Assembly: GCA_965261645.1 (NCBI GenBank)
Contig: CBDHDJ010000004.1
Location: forward strand, 1,860,001-1,924,000
Direction: 5' to 3'
Length of the DNA stretch: 64,000 nucleotides
Source: CBDHDJ01 sp965261645
Lineage (GTDB): Bacteria > Pseudomonadota > Alphaproteobacteria > SHVV01
The notes below the pieces were generated by a model. The model saw only the letters and a program-made list of their open reading frames with translations. It was not told where the DNA came from and ran no database searches. Below, piece after piece: positions 17,042-25,948 of the stretch. The position numbers and the translations under genes are program-made. How positions within the stretch are numbered: position 1 is the stretch's first letter; each line of letters starts with the position of its first letter.

Positions 17042-19945
17042 ATGGCTGAATCACAGGACACCGTGCAGGATACCGAAGCGAGCGAGGTTGAGGCCGAGGA
17101 GGTCGCTGGCCGGATTCTCGGCCTGGTACGGGAACTCGCTCTCGAACTCAGGCCTTACCGCGAGCTTCACTTAGCCGTTGAGCTCGACAGCCAGCTCGAC
17201 CGCGATCTCGGCTTCGACAGTCTGGGACGCGCCGAGCTCATCCTGCGCACCGAGCGCACGGTCAAGATACACCTGCCCGAATCCCTGTTGGCCGAAGCCG
17301 AGACGCCACGTGATCTCGTCATGGCCGTGCTCAAGGCGCAGCGCGGCGATGGCCGCCTAGCGCCCACCATCAAGCTCGCCGCCCTCAGCCCCGCCGAGGC
17401 GACTCCCGGCGCCGCGGGCACGCTGACCGAAATACTCGACTGGCACGTGGAGGCCCATCCCGAGCGGCCCCACATCGTGCTCACCAGCGGTGCCGGCGAG
17501 GAGAATGTGCTGAGCTATCGTGCTCTGCGCGACCGGGCACAGGCCGTCGCAAGGGGCCTCCTCAGCTGGGGCCTCGAGCCGGGGGAGCGGGTCGCCATCA
17601 TGTTGCCGACGGGCGAGGATTTCTTCTTTGCCTTTTATGGCACGGTTTACGCTGGCGGCATTCCGGTGCCGATCTATCCGCCAATGCGCCTGTCGCAGAT
17701 CGAGGATCATCTCGAGCGTCAAGCCCGCATTCTCGACAACGCGGGCGCAGCACTCCTCATCACCGTGCCGGAGGCCCGAGCGCTCGCCGTGCTGATCCAG
17801 TCCCGTATCGAAAGCCTGCGCGGCGTCGACACGGTGGAAGGGCTGACGATGGCGGCCGGGGATGACGTGCGGGCCCCGCTCGGGCCCGCGGACACGGCGC
17901 TTATCCAGTACACCTCGGGCAGCACGGGCGATCCCAAGGGCGTAGTCCTCAGCCACGCCAATCTGCTCGCCAACATCAGGGCCTTGGGCCAGGTCATGAA
18001 CGCGACTTCGTCGGATGTGTTCGTGAGCTGGCTGCCGCTCTATCACGACATGGGGTTGATCGGGGCCTGGCTCGGCTGCCTCTATTTCGCCGTGCCGACG
18101 GTCATTCTCTCGCCGCTGAGCTTTCTGGCCCGGCCGGCCACCTGGCTGTGGACCCTTCACAATTACCGCGGCACGTTTTCGGGCGCGCCCAATTTCGCCT
18201 TCGAGCTGTGCCTCAAGAAGATCACCGACGAAGAGATCGAGGGCCTCGATCTCAGCTCGCTGCGCGAGATCGTCAACGGCGCCGAGCCGGTCAGCCCGGA
18301 GACGCTGCGGGCCTTCACCGCGCGCTTCGCGCAATACGGTTTCCGGTCGAATGCATTGGCGCCGGTCTACGGCTTGGCCGAATGCTCGGTCGGCCTGACC
18401 TTCCCGCCCTCCGGTCGTCCTTTCATCATCGATCGCGTGGACCGCGGCGTGTTGACGGGCGAGGGCGAAGCGCGCCCGGCCGCGGCGGACGATGCGCAAG
18501 CCCTCGAGGTCGTCGCCTGCGGCCAGCCGCTACCGGGCCATCAGGTTCGCGTCGTCGACGAAACGGGACACGAGCTCGGCGAGCGCCACGAGGGCCTCTT
18601 GCAGTTCCGCGGTCCCTCATCGACCAGCGGCTATTTCCGCAATGAGGCAGAGACCCGCAAGCTGTTCGACGGCGACTGGCTGGACACCGGCGATCTCGCC
18701 TACATCGCGGGGGGCGACATTTTTCTCACCGGCCGCGTCAAAGACCTCATCATCCGCGCCGGGCGCAACATCTATCCCCAGGAGGTCGAGGAAGCAGTCG
18801 GCAACCTCGAGGACATCCGCAAGGGCTGCGTCGCTGTGTTCGGCAGCGCCGATCTGCGCACCGGGACCGAGCGCGTCATCGTCATGGCGGAAACCCGGGT
18901 CACTGACGAGGCCGTGCGAGGCCGCCTTCGCCAGCGCATCAACGAGATCACCACCGTGCTGCTCGAGAGCCCGCCCGAGGATGTCGTCCTCGCACCGCCT
19001 CACACCATCCCGAAAACCTCGAGCGGCAAGATACGCCGCGCGGCCAGCAAGGAAATTTACGAATCCGGGCGCGTGGGCGCCCGGACGCGCGCGCTGTGGT
19101 GGCAGTTCACACGTCTGGCGCTCGCTGGCGTCCGCCCACAGCTGCGGCGGTGGCGGCGCGCGTTCGCCGCGCTGGCGTTCGCCGCCTACTGGTGGGCCCT
19201 GGTGGCCGGCCTCGCCGCCGCCGTGTGGCCGCTCGTCGTGGTGGCGCCGGTGCGCCGTTGGCGCTGGGCCGTGGTTCGCGGCGGCGCGCGGTTGCTGCTC
19301 CGGCTCACGGGAACCGAGCTGACGGTGGAAGGTGGCGAAGCGCTGCCCCGAGCCGGCGGCCTTATTGTCACCAACCATGCGAGCTACTTTGACAGTCTCG
19401 CGCTTGTCGCAGCGCTGCCGGGCGAGGTGGCGTTCGTCGCCAAACAGGAGTTGGCCGAACAGGTGTTCGCCGGGCTGTTTCTGCGCCGGCTGGGCATCGA
19501 GTTTGTCGAGCGCTTCGATGCCGAACGCGGTGTCGAGGACATCCAGAGGCTGGCCACCGCCGCCACCGCCGCCACCGGGCGCCGTCTCGTCTTCTACCCC
19601 GAGGGGACGCTGACGCGGCGGCCGGGCCTGCTGGATTTCCGCCTCGGGGCCTTCACCGTTGCCGCCGAGGCCGGCGTGCCCGTGATACCCATCACGCTTC
19701 GCGGCACGCGCACGGTCCTGCGCGGCGATCAGTGGTTCCCCCGCCGGGGCGCGATCACGGTGACGATCAGCCCGCCGCTCGAGCCTGAGGGCGGCGACTG
19801 GAACGCGGCTGTTCAGCTGCGCGATCGGGCGCGCGCCGTGATCCTGGAGAACGTGGGCGAGCCCGATCTCGCCGGCGAAAGCGCGCCTGCCTTGGAACGG
19901 GCTCAAGCGAATCAGCGGCGCGGGGGCGGGAGCCCGGCGTCGTGA
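17042..19945 (+). CDS. Fused acyl carrier protein / acyl-AMP ligase / PlsC acyltransferase
   Basis: Three domains are visible in 967 residues. An acyl-carrier domain (about 20-105) has the phosphopantetheine site GFDSLGRAEL with S60. A fatty-acyl-AMP-ligase-like adenylation domain (about 125-660) has YTSGSTGDPKGVVLSH, the core YGLAECSVGLTF and TGDLAYIAGGDIFLTGRVKDL. After one hydrophobic stretch (about 710-735) comes a PlsC-type acyltransferase with the HX4D motif NHASYFDS (H779, D784) and FYPEGTLTR. It could activate a fatty acid, load it on its own carrier domain and transfer it to a lysophospholipid or other acceptor at the membrane. The acceptor is unknown. It lies 18 bases after the pseudo-subtilase. 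Confidence 0.88.
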   Translation: MAESQDTVQDTEASEVEAEEVAGRILGLVRELALELRPYRELHLAVELDSQLDRDLGFDSLGRAELILRTERTVKIHLPESLLAEAETPRDLVMAVLKAQRGDGRLAPTIKLAALSPAEATPGAAGTLTEILDWHVEAHPERPHIVLTSGAGEENVLSYRALRDRAQAVARGLLSWGLEPGERVAIMLPTGEDFFFAFYGTVYAGGIPVPIYPPMRLSQIEDHLERQARILDNAGAALLITVPEARALAVLIQSRIESLRGVDTVEGLTMAAGDDVRAPLGPADTALIQYTSGSTGDPKGVVLSHANLLANIRALGQVMNATSSDVFVSWLPLYHDMGLIGAWLGCLYFAVPTVILSPLSFLARPATWLWTLHNYRGTFSGAPNFAFELCLKKITDEEIEGLDLSSLREIVNGAEPVSPETLRAFTARFAQYGFRSNALAPVYGLAECSVGLTFPPSGRPFIIDRVDRGVLTGEGEARPAAADDAQALEVVACGQPLPGHQVRVVDETGHELGERHEGLLQFRGPSSTSGYFRNEAETRKLFDGDWLDTGDLAYIAGGDIFLTGRVKDLIIRAGRNIYPQEVEEAVGNLEDIRKGCVAVFGSADLRTGTERVIVMAETRVTDEAVRGRLRQRINEITTVLLESPPEDVVLAPPHTIPKTSSGKIRRAASKEIYESGRVGARTRALWWQFTRLALAGVRPQLRRWRRAFAALAFAAYWWALVAGLAAAVWPLVVVAPVRRWRWAVVRGGARLLLRLTGTELTVEGGEALPRAGGLIVTNHASYFDSLALVAALPGEVAFVAKQELAEQVFAGLFLRRLGIEFVERFDAERGVEDIQRLATAATAATGRRLVFYPEGTLTRRPGLLDFRLGAFTVAAEAGVPVIPITLRGTRTVLRGDQWFPRRGAITVTISPPLEPEGGDWNAAVQLRDRARAVILENVGEPDLAGESAPALERAQANQRRGGGSPAS

Positions 19946-19960
19946 GGGCCGGCTGGCCAG

Positions 19961-21568
19961 TCAGCCCGGCCTCGCCGTGCCCTCGGAAGGCGCGGCCAAA
20001 TCGTCGCCGGCCAGCGCCCGGCGAATCAGCGCGACAGTCTCCGCGAGGCCATAAAGAGCAAAGAACGAGCCAATGCGCGGCCCCTGGGTTTGGCCGAGCA
20101 AAATCTCGTAGAGCGCCTTGAACCAATCGCGCAGCTGGACGAAATCGTGGCGCTTGCCGACCTCATAGACCTCGTGCTGGATGTCCTCCGCGCCAGCCCC
20201 GGCCGGTAACGCGGCGAGCGCATCCGCGAGGTCCTCAAGCGCCGCCACCTCGTTGCCCGCGGGCCGGCGGTAATGCTTGCGGGGTTTGACGAAGTCAGCG
20301 AAATAGGTGACGGCATAACGCACGAGTTGATCGAGGACAGGGTGGCTGTCAGGCCGCGCGTCGGCCACGTAACGGCCGAGGAAGCCCCACAGCACGGCGG
20401 AATCCTCGGTGTTGCAGACGCTGGCGAGATTGAGCAGCACGGCAAAGCTGATCGGCACCTTCTCGTCGGGCGGCGTACCCTCGTGGATGTGCCAGACCGG
20501 GTTAGCCAGGCGCTCGGAGGGCGTCTTCTTTGGGTAGCTTTCGAGGAACCCGATGTAGTTGTCGACGGTGCGCGGAATGACATCGAAATGGAGCCGCTTC
20601 GCCTTGCGCGGTGACTGATACATGAACAGCGCGAGGCTTGCCGGCGAGGCGTAGCGTAGCCATTCCTCGATAGTGAGACCGTTGCCGCGCGATTTCGAGA
20701 TCTTTTCGCCGTTCTCGTCGAGGAAAAACTCGTAGGTGAAGCCAGCCGGCGGCGCCCCGCCCAGGATGCGGCAGATCTGGCTCGACAGTCTGACCGAATC
20801 GATCAGGTCCTTGCCCGACATCTCGTAGTCCACGTTGAGCGCCACCCAGCGCATCGCCCAGTCGACCTTCCATTGCAGCTTGCACTGGCCGCCCGTGACC
20901 GGCACCTCGGTGTGCGTCCCGCCGTCCTCGTAGGTGATGGTGCCGGCCTCGGTATCGCGCGCCACCACGTTCGCCTGCAGCACCCGGCCCGTCTTGGGGC
21001 AGATCGGAAGGAAGGGGCTGTAGGTCGCGCGCCGTTCCTCGCCCAACGTCGGTAAAATGACCTCAACCACCTCATCGTAGCGCTCGAGGACGAGGCGCAG
21101 CGTCTCATCGAAGCGGCCGCTCCGGTAGCACTCGGTCGCGCTCAGGAACTCGTAATCGAATTCGAAGTCATCGAGGAACGCCTTGAGGCGCGCGTTCATG
21201 TTGTGGCCGTAACTTTCAGCCTCACCGTAAGGATCGGGGATCGCGGTGAGTGGCTTGCCGAGGTGGCGCGCCACGTCGGCCTTGTTGGGGATGTTATCGG
21301 GGACGCTGCGCAAGCCATCCATGTCGTCGGAGAAGGCGAACAGCCGCGTGGGCAGATCGGAGACGAACTGAAACGCCTGGCGCACTATGGTGGTGCGAAC
21401 CACCTCGCCGAACGTGCCGATGTGCGGCAGGCCCGAGGGGCCGTAACCGGTCTCGAACAGCACATAGCCCTTGGCCGGGGTTTGGCCTTTTAGACGTTCG
21501 GCGAGCGCCTTGGCCTCGACGAACGGCCAGGCCTTGCTGGCCAGGGCGGTCTCGACGTCACCGGACAT
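19961..21568 (-). CDS. lysS: Lysyl-tRNA synthetase, class I
   Basis: This enzyme charges tRNA-Lys. It belongs to the class I type (LysRS1), also found in archaea and many alphaproteobacteria, rather than the class II type of E. coli. The HIGH-like motif is GPSGLPHIGTFG with H49, and the KMSKS-like motif is KISKSRGNG. The start at MSGDVETALASKAWPF gives 535 residues, the usual length; an upstream in-frame extension through 21916 is Arg/Pro-rich and lies opposite the next gene, so I reject it. It faces the divergent helicase gene and ends 15 bases from the preceding plus-strand gene. Confidence 0.95.
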   Translation of the reverse strand: MSGDVETALASKAWPFVEAKALAERLKGQTPAKGYVLFETGYGPSGLPHIGTFGEVVRTTIVRQAFQFVSDLPTRLFAFSDDMDGLRSVPDNIPNKADVARHLGKPLTAIPDPYGEAESYGHNMNARLKAFLDDFEFDYEFLSATECYRSGRFDETLRLVLERYDEVVEVILPTLGEERRATYSPFLPICPKTGRVLQANVVARDTEAGTITYEDGGTHTEVPVTGGQCKLQWKVDWAMRWVALNVDYEMSGKDLIDSVRLSSQICRILGGAPPAGFTYEFFLDENGEKISKSRGNGLTIEEWLRYASPASLALFMYQSPRKAKRLHFDVIPRTVDNYIGFLESYPKKTPSERLANPVWHIHEGTPPDEKVPISFAVLLNLASVCNTEDSAVLWGFLGRYVADARPDSHPVLDQLVRYAVTYFADFVKPRKHYRRPAGNEVAALEDLADALAALPAGAGAEDIQHEVYEVGKRHDFVQLRDWFKALYEILLGQTQGPRIGSFFALYGLAETVALIRRALAGDDLAAPSEGTARPG

Positions 21569-21678
21569 TTGAAGATTCGTGCTCCACGAGACGGTTCGGT
21601 GCAAGGTGGCGCAACCGCCGAGGCCCGTCAATGGCGCTCGGGCCTGTGGCGCGATCGGGAAGCCACTATACTTCGCAC

Positions 21679-24483
21679 ATGAACGAGAGCCGCTCCGGCC
21701 CGCCGGTCCCGCTGATGCCCGCCACCGGCACCCTGGTCGCTGGCATCGGCGGCGCGGTGTGGCTGAGCGCGGACGGCGAGATCGCGACGCTGTCCCTCGC
21801 GGAGGCGGCACAACGCGCGCGGCGCGAGCCCCCTCTCGTCTGCCATGCGCCGACAATCGCGCGGCGCCTCGGCGGGGTTGAATTCGCGGCCTATGACGTC
21901 CTCGAGCTCTTCGCATTCGCGAAGCCGGCTGAGTTCTGCGCGCCGACGCCCGCCGGCCTGGCCGAAGCGTTGGGCCTGAAGCGCCCGCACGACCGCACCG
22001 CCGAGGCGGTCATGGTCAGGGCCGTGGCGGCGGCGCTGCTGGCTCTGTTGGCCGCCACGCCCGACGAGGGGGCGCGCGCCATCGCGGCGACCATGTCCAA
22101 TGCGGGCTGGGGCTGGGGACCGCCCGTGCTCGATGCGCTCGGCGAACGGACCGCGGGCGCGACGAAAGCCCCCTCGGGCGGCCTCGATGTCTGGAACAGG
22201 CTGGCTGGCTGGACCGAACAAGCGCCACCGCCGCCGCCCGGCGATTCGCCCGTCGGCGCGGCCGAGGCGCTCGGGCGGCTCGAACGCCTGCTCGGTGAGG
22301 GCGCTGAATCCAGGCTTGGCCAGCGCGATTATACCGACGCGATCAGCGCCGCGTTCGCGCCGGGCGATACGGCGGGCGCACCGCGGACGGTGCTGGCCGA
22401 GGCCGGCACGGGCATCGGCAAGACCGCGGGCTACATCGCGCCGGCGAGCCTGTGGGCGGAGAAAAACGGCGGCGCTGTCTGGCTCTCGACCTTCACCAAG
22501 AACCTGCAGCGCCAGATCGACCAGGAGCTCGACCGGCTTTACCCCGCGCCCGCCGACAAGGCCGCGAAGGTGGTCATCCGCAAGGGCCGCGAGAATTATC
22601 TCTGTCTGCTCAATCTCGAGGAGGCGGCGAGGCAGGGTGCCGCCGGCACACGCGCCATTGCTCTCGGCCTGATGGCGAGATGGGCCGGCGCCACGCGCAA
22701 CGGCGACCTGTTGGGCGGCGATTTTCCCGCTTGGCTGGCCGAACTCACCGGCTACGGCTCGACCCTCGGGCTTGCCCACCGGCGCGGCGAATGCATCTAC
22801 TCGGCCTGCCCCTACTACGCCAAATGCTATATCGAAGCGACGATTCACAAGGCGCGACACGCCGACATCGTCATCGCCAACCACGCGCTGGTCATGACCC
22901 AGGCGGTCGCCGGCGAGGGTGGCGTTGCCCTGCCCACGCGCTACGTGCTGGACGAGGGTCATCATCTGTTCGACGCCGCGGATGGTGCCTTTTCCGCTCA
23001 TCTGTCGGGCGCGGAGATGGCTGACCTGAGACGCTGGATTCGCGGCGGCGAAGGGCGGCGCAAGGGCCGGGTGCGTGGCCTCGAGCGGCGGGTGAGCGAC
23101 CTCGTCAGCGATGACGATGAGGCTACGAAAGCCTTGTCTCAGGCGCTCAGGGCGGCGGCTGCGCTGCCCGCGGAAGGTTGGCTGCGGCGCGCCGGCGAAG
23201 GCCAGCCGCACGGTCCCGCCGAGAGGTTTCTCGCCCACGTGTGGGACCAGGTGATGGCGCGTTGCCCCAATCCGGATTCGGATTATGGCCTCGAAGTCAC
23301 GACCGCCGAGCCGGTGCCCGGGCTGAGCGAGGCGGCGAGCGAGCTGGATCGGGAGATGGCGGCGCTGGCCAAATCGCTCGCAGCGCTTCGGGGCTTCCTC
23401 GCGGCCAGGCTCGACGAGGACGCGGCCAAGCTCGAGACGGCGCTGCGCATTCGCATTGAAGCGGCGATCCGCAGTCTCACCTTCCGTATCGAGGGCCTGA
23501 TTCAGACCTGGCGGCAGATGCTGGGCGACGTTGGAACCGAACGGCAAGACGATCCCGACTGGCCCTTCGTCGATTGGTTCTCGATCGATCGCCTGGCCGG
23601 CCGCGATGTCGGCATCGGTCTTCACCGGCACTGGATCGACCCCACCCGCCCGTTCGCCGAACACGTGCTCGGGCCGGCGCACGGCGTCGTCATCACCTCG
23701 GCGACGCTGCGCGACCAAGCGATGGGGCGTGAGCCCAAGCGCGGCGCGAACGACGAGCCAGGGCCTGAGCCGGCGATCGACGATTGGACGCTGGCGGAAG
23801 TCAGGACCGGCGCCCATCATCTCACGCTGCCGGCGCGGCGGGCGAGCCTCGCCTCACCCTTCGATTACCGGACGCAGACGCGGATATTCATCGTGCGCGA
23901 CGTTCGCCGCGACGATCCGGCCCAGGTCGCGGCGGCCTATCGCGAGCTTTTCACCGCCGCCGCGGGCGGTGGCCTTGGCTTGTTCACCGCGATCCGCCGC
24001 CTGCGCGAAGTCTATGGACGGATCGCCGCCGCCCTCGACGAGATCGGGATTGCGCTTCTCGCCCAGCACGTCGATCCCATGGACACGGCGACGTTGGTCG
24101 ATATCTTTCGCATCGAAACCGATTCATGCCTGCTCGGCACCGATGCGGTGCGCGACGGGATCGACGTGCCGGGCCGCGCGCTTCGGCTCATCGTCTTCGA
24201 TCGCGTGCCGTGGCCGCGCCCCGACATCCTCCACCGTGCGCGGCGGGTCCGCTTCGGCGGCACCGCCTATGACGACATGCTGGCGCGGCTCCGTCTCAAA
24301 CAGGCCTACGGCCGGCTGATCCGGCGCGCCGATGACCGCGGCGTGTTCGTGCTGCTCGATCCGATGACGCCCTCGCGATTGACCAGCGCCTTCCCGCCGG
24401 GCGTGCCGATCGAGCGCGTCGGCCTTGCCGAAGCCGCCGCAGAGGCCGCCCGGTTCGTCGGCGCCAAGACCCCGGCACGATAA
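21679..24483 (+). CDS. DinG/XPD-like ATP-dependent DNA helicase with Fe-S cysteines
   Basis: The 934-residue protein is a superfamily 2 helicase of the DinG/XPD group, 5'-3' enzymes that unwind damaged or structured DNA. Walker A is AEAGTGIGKTAGYI with K248. Motif II reads LDEGHHLFD, so DEGH replaces the usual DEAH/DEGH. Four cysteines lie in the right place for a 4Fe-4S cluster: one in NYLCLLNLEE and three in GECIYSACPYYAKC. ITSATLRDQ and the C-terminal LIRRADDRGVFVLLD correspond to motifs III and VI. The ATG at 21679 follows the short divergent gap with lysS; longer in-frame starts overlap lysS and are unlikely. Confidence 0.9.
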   Translation: MNESRSGPPVPLMPATGTLVAGIGGAVWLSADGEIATLSLAEAAQRARREPPLVCHAPTIARRLGGVEFAAYDVLELFAFAKPAEFCAPTPAGLAEALGLKRPHDRTAEAVMVRAVAAALLALLAATPDEGARAIAATMSNAGWGWGPPVLDALGERTAGATKAPSGGLDVWNRLAGWTEQAPPPPPGDSPVGAAEALGRLERLLGEGAESRLGQRDYTDAISAAFAPGDTAGAPRTVLAEAGTGIGKTAGYIAPASLWAEKNGGAVWLSTFTKNLQRQIDQELDRLYPAPADKAAKVVIRKGRENYLCLLNLEEAARQGAAGTRAIALGLMARWAGATRNGDLLGGDFPAWLAELTGYGSTLGLAHRRGECIYSACPYYAKCYIEATIHKARHADIVIANHALVMTQAVAGEGGVALPTRYVLDEGHHLFDAADGAFSAHLSGAEMADLRRWIRGGEGRRKGRVRGLERRVSDLVSDDDEATKALSQALRAAAALPAEGWLRRAGEGQPHGPAERFLAHVWDQVMARCPNPDSDYGLEVTTAEPVPGLSEAASELDREMAALAKSLAALRGFLAARLDEDAAKLETALRIRIEAAIRSLTFRIEGLIQTWRQMLGDVGTERQDDPDWPFVDWFSIDRLAGRDVGIGLHRHWIDPTRPFAEHVLGPAHGVVITSATLRDQAMGREPKRGANDEPGPEPAIDDWTLAEVRTGAHHLTLPARRASLASPFDYRTQTRIFIVRDVRRDDPAQVAAAYRELFTAAAGGGLGLFTAIRRLREVYGRIAAALDEIGIALLAQHVDPMDTATLVDIFRIETDSCLLGTDAVRDGIDVPGRALRLIVFDRVPWPRPDILHRARRVRFGGTAYDDMLARLRLKQAYGRLIRRADDRGVFVLLDPMTPSRLTSAFPPGVPIERVGLAEAAAEAARFVGAKTPAR

Positions 24484-24530
24484 TCCTTGCCGCGCCCGGC
24501 ACCCTTTCCTATGGTGCGCCCGCGCGCCAC

Positions 24531-24952
24531 ATGACCAAGAGACCGCGCGCTCTGATGGAACACACCGCGCTGATCTACACGATGGTCCTCATGTCCGCCG
24601 CGGACAGCGAGATGACCGACGTCGAGCTCAGGACGATGGGACCATCGTCCAGAGCCTGCCTGCGTTCGACGGCTACGATGCCGGGCTCCTGCCCAAGGCC
24701 GCCGAGGACTGCGCCGATATCTTGGCGCAGGACGGCGGGCTCGACACGGTGGTCGACCTGATCGTCGAATCGTTGCCCGACCGGATGCGCGAGACCGCGT
24801 ATGCGCTGGCCTGCGAGGTGGCGGCGGCGGATCGCCACATCGAACAGGAGGAGATCCGCCTGCTCGAAATTCTGCGTCACAAGCTCGACGTCGGCCGGCT
24901 GGCTGCGGCGGCTATCGAACGCACCGTCCGCGCCCGTTACCAGAGCCTCTAA
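24531..24952 (+). pseudogene. TerB-family protein, interrupted by a one-base frameshift
   Basis: The first 36 codons give HTALIYTMVLMSAADSEMTD and VELRTMG, the N-terminus of TerB-like (tellurite-resistance, DUF533/TerB fold) proteins. The continuation TIVQSLPAFDGYDAGLLPKAA and EDCADILAQDGGLDTVVDLI, down to LLEILRHKLDV, sits in the next frame and ends at a TAA at 24950. The join is exactly at 24640/24641, where adding one base after GATGGG restores one frame of about 140 residues. TerB proteins are all-helical, possibly metal-binding; the role here is unknown. The second start option is the ATG at 24555. A consensus error is as likely as true loss. Confidence 0.75.
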
Positions 24953-24970
24953 TTCGTCGGAATTCCAGCC

Positions 24971-25621
24971 TCAGGCCGTGCCGGCGGCGTGCGCGGGATC
25001 GAGGCTCGCGATGAAGCCGGCAACGGCGTCGGTTGCCTCAGCCCAGGTCTCCATCTCGCCGCGGCCCGAGCTCTTGCGTGGCTTGAAGGAGTGATCGCCG
25101 TCCTCGATCCAGTGCAGGCGGATCTATTTCGGCAGACCGTAGCCCGCCACGTCGTCGGCAGAACCCAGCGCATCCCGCGTGCCCTGCACGATGAGCGTCG
25201 GCGTCTGCATGTCAGCGAGATGCTCGACGCGGAGCTTGCCGGGCTTGCCCGCGGGGTGAAACGGGTAGCCCAGGCAGACCAATCCCCGCGCCCCAATCTC
25301 ATCGGCGATCAGGCTGGCCATGCGCCCGCCCATTGATTTGCCGCCGATGACAAGACCGGCGGCCCCACCCACCCCGCGCACCACATCCTTGTAATCCTCG
25401 ATCAATTTGCCCGCGGCATCGGGCGGCCGTTTCCTGCCGTCCGCACGAATCGCCTCCATGTAGGGAAACTCGAAGCGGCAAATCCGGTGCCCGCGTTCGG
25501 CCAGGCCGGCGACGATCGCGTCCATGAAGGGGCTGTCCATGGGCTGACCCGCGCCGTGAGCAAGGACGACATCGCACGGATGCTCGAACGCGCCGTCGAA
25601 TTTGAGCGCGGGCATGGCCAT
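24971..25621 (-). pseudogene. Alpha/beta hydrolase (KANL3/Tex30-like) with an in-frame TAG
   Basis: The reading frame starts MAMPALKFDGAFEHPCDVVL, has LAHGAGQPMDSPFM, the nucleophile elbow in IGGKSMGGRMASLI, and TLIVQGTRDALGS. At codon 166 (bases 25124-25126) there is a TAG. The same frame then continues with IRLHWIEDGDHSFKPRKSSG, which holds the expected catalytic histidine (H177), to a TGA at 24971, giving 216 codons. The part after the stop is plainly conserved protein, so the TAG either inactivates a recently working gene or is an error. A C-to-T change of CAG would explain it. Function: a serine hydrolase of unknown substrate. Confidence 0.75.
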
Positions 25622-25727
25622 GAGGAAACCCCCGATGGATCGGTCGGCACCCTTATAGCGCGCCTTGGCGGCGGAAAGAACCGCCGCGGCACGTTGGCCG
25701 GCCCCATACGCCCCCCGGCGCTTCGCC

Positions 25728-25733
25728 TTGACA
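25728..25733 (+). promoter_or_regulatory. -35 box of the trp promoter
   Basis: A perfect TTGACA lies 30 bases upstream of the trp leader ATG. The -10 region at about 25751-25757 (CCATGGT) is poor, as is common in alphaproteobacteria, so only the -35 element is well supported. Confidence 0.45.
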
Positions 25734-25763
25734 GCTCGCCGCCGCGAGTGCCATGGTCCGGCC

Positions 25764-25814
25764 ATGCAAACGTGCATGACGAATCGTACCAGCATCCGGT
25801 GGTGGCCCGCCTGA
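25764..25814 (+). CDS. trpL: trp operon leader peptide
   Basis: This 16-residue reading frame, MQTCMTNRTSIRWWPA, has two adjacent Trp codons (13 and 14) just before its stop. It lies upstream of trpE(G) and directly ahead of an RNA region that can form alternative hairpins. Ribosome stalling at the Trp codons when charged tRNA-Trp is scarce would favour the antiterminator. Rhizobial trpE(G) genes have similar short leader peptides with consecutive Trp codons. The small size, codon content and position make it convincing although it is far below usual gene-calling size. Confidence 0.85.
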   Translation: MQTCMTNRTSIRWWPA

Positions 25815-25815
25815 C

Positions 25816-25882
25816 CGGCGGCCGCCGCGATTCGCACGTTCGCAATCAGGGGCCGCCGCGGGTGAGGGCGGCCTTCGTTTTT
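25816..25882 (+). terminator. trp attenuator: antiterminator and rho-independent terminator
   Basis: The terminator stem pairs GGCCGCC (25851-25857) with GGCGGCC (25867-25873) around a nine-base loop, followed by TTCG and TTTTT (25878-25882). The competing antiterminator pairs CGGCGGCC (25816-25823) with GGCCGCCG (25851-25858), eight perfect base pairs that use the terminator's left arm. The two structures are mutually exclusive. Segment 25816-25823 begins just after the leader-peptide stop, so a ribosome reaching the stop would cover it and allow termination. All pairings are read from the sequence; the mechanism is inferred from known trp attenuation. Confidence 0.85.
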
Positions 25883-25948
25883 CAAGCCCCATCCCTGCCC
25901 GTCGCGACCCCGGCAACCGGAGAGGCGCTGTGCGCGCCGTGACGAGGG

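Noticed and set aside
21628..23820. 730-residue open frame on the minus strand opposite the helicase gene
   Set aside because: It is a shadow of GC-rich codon use: composition is Arg/Ala/Gly-rich with no motif, while the plus strand has a clear helicase.
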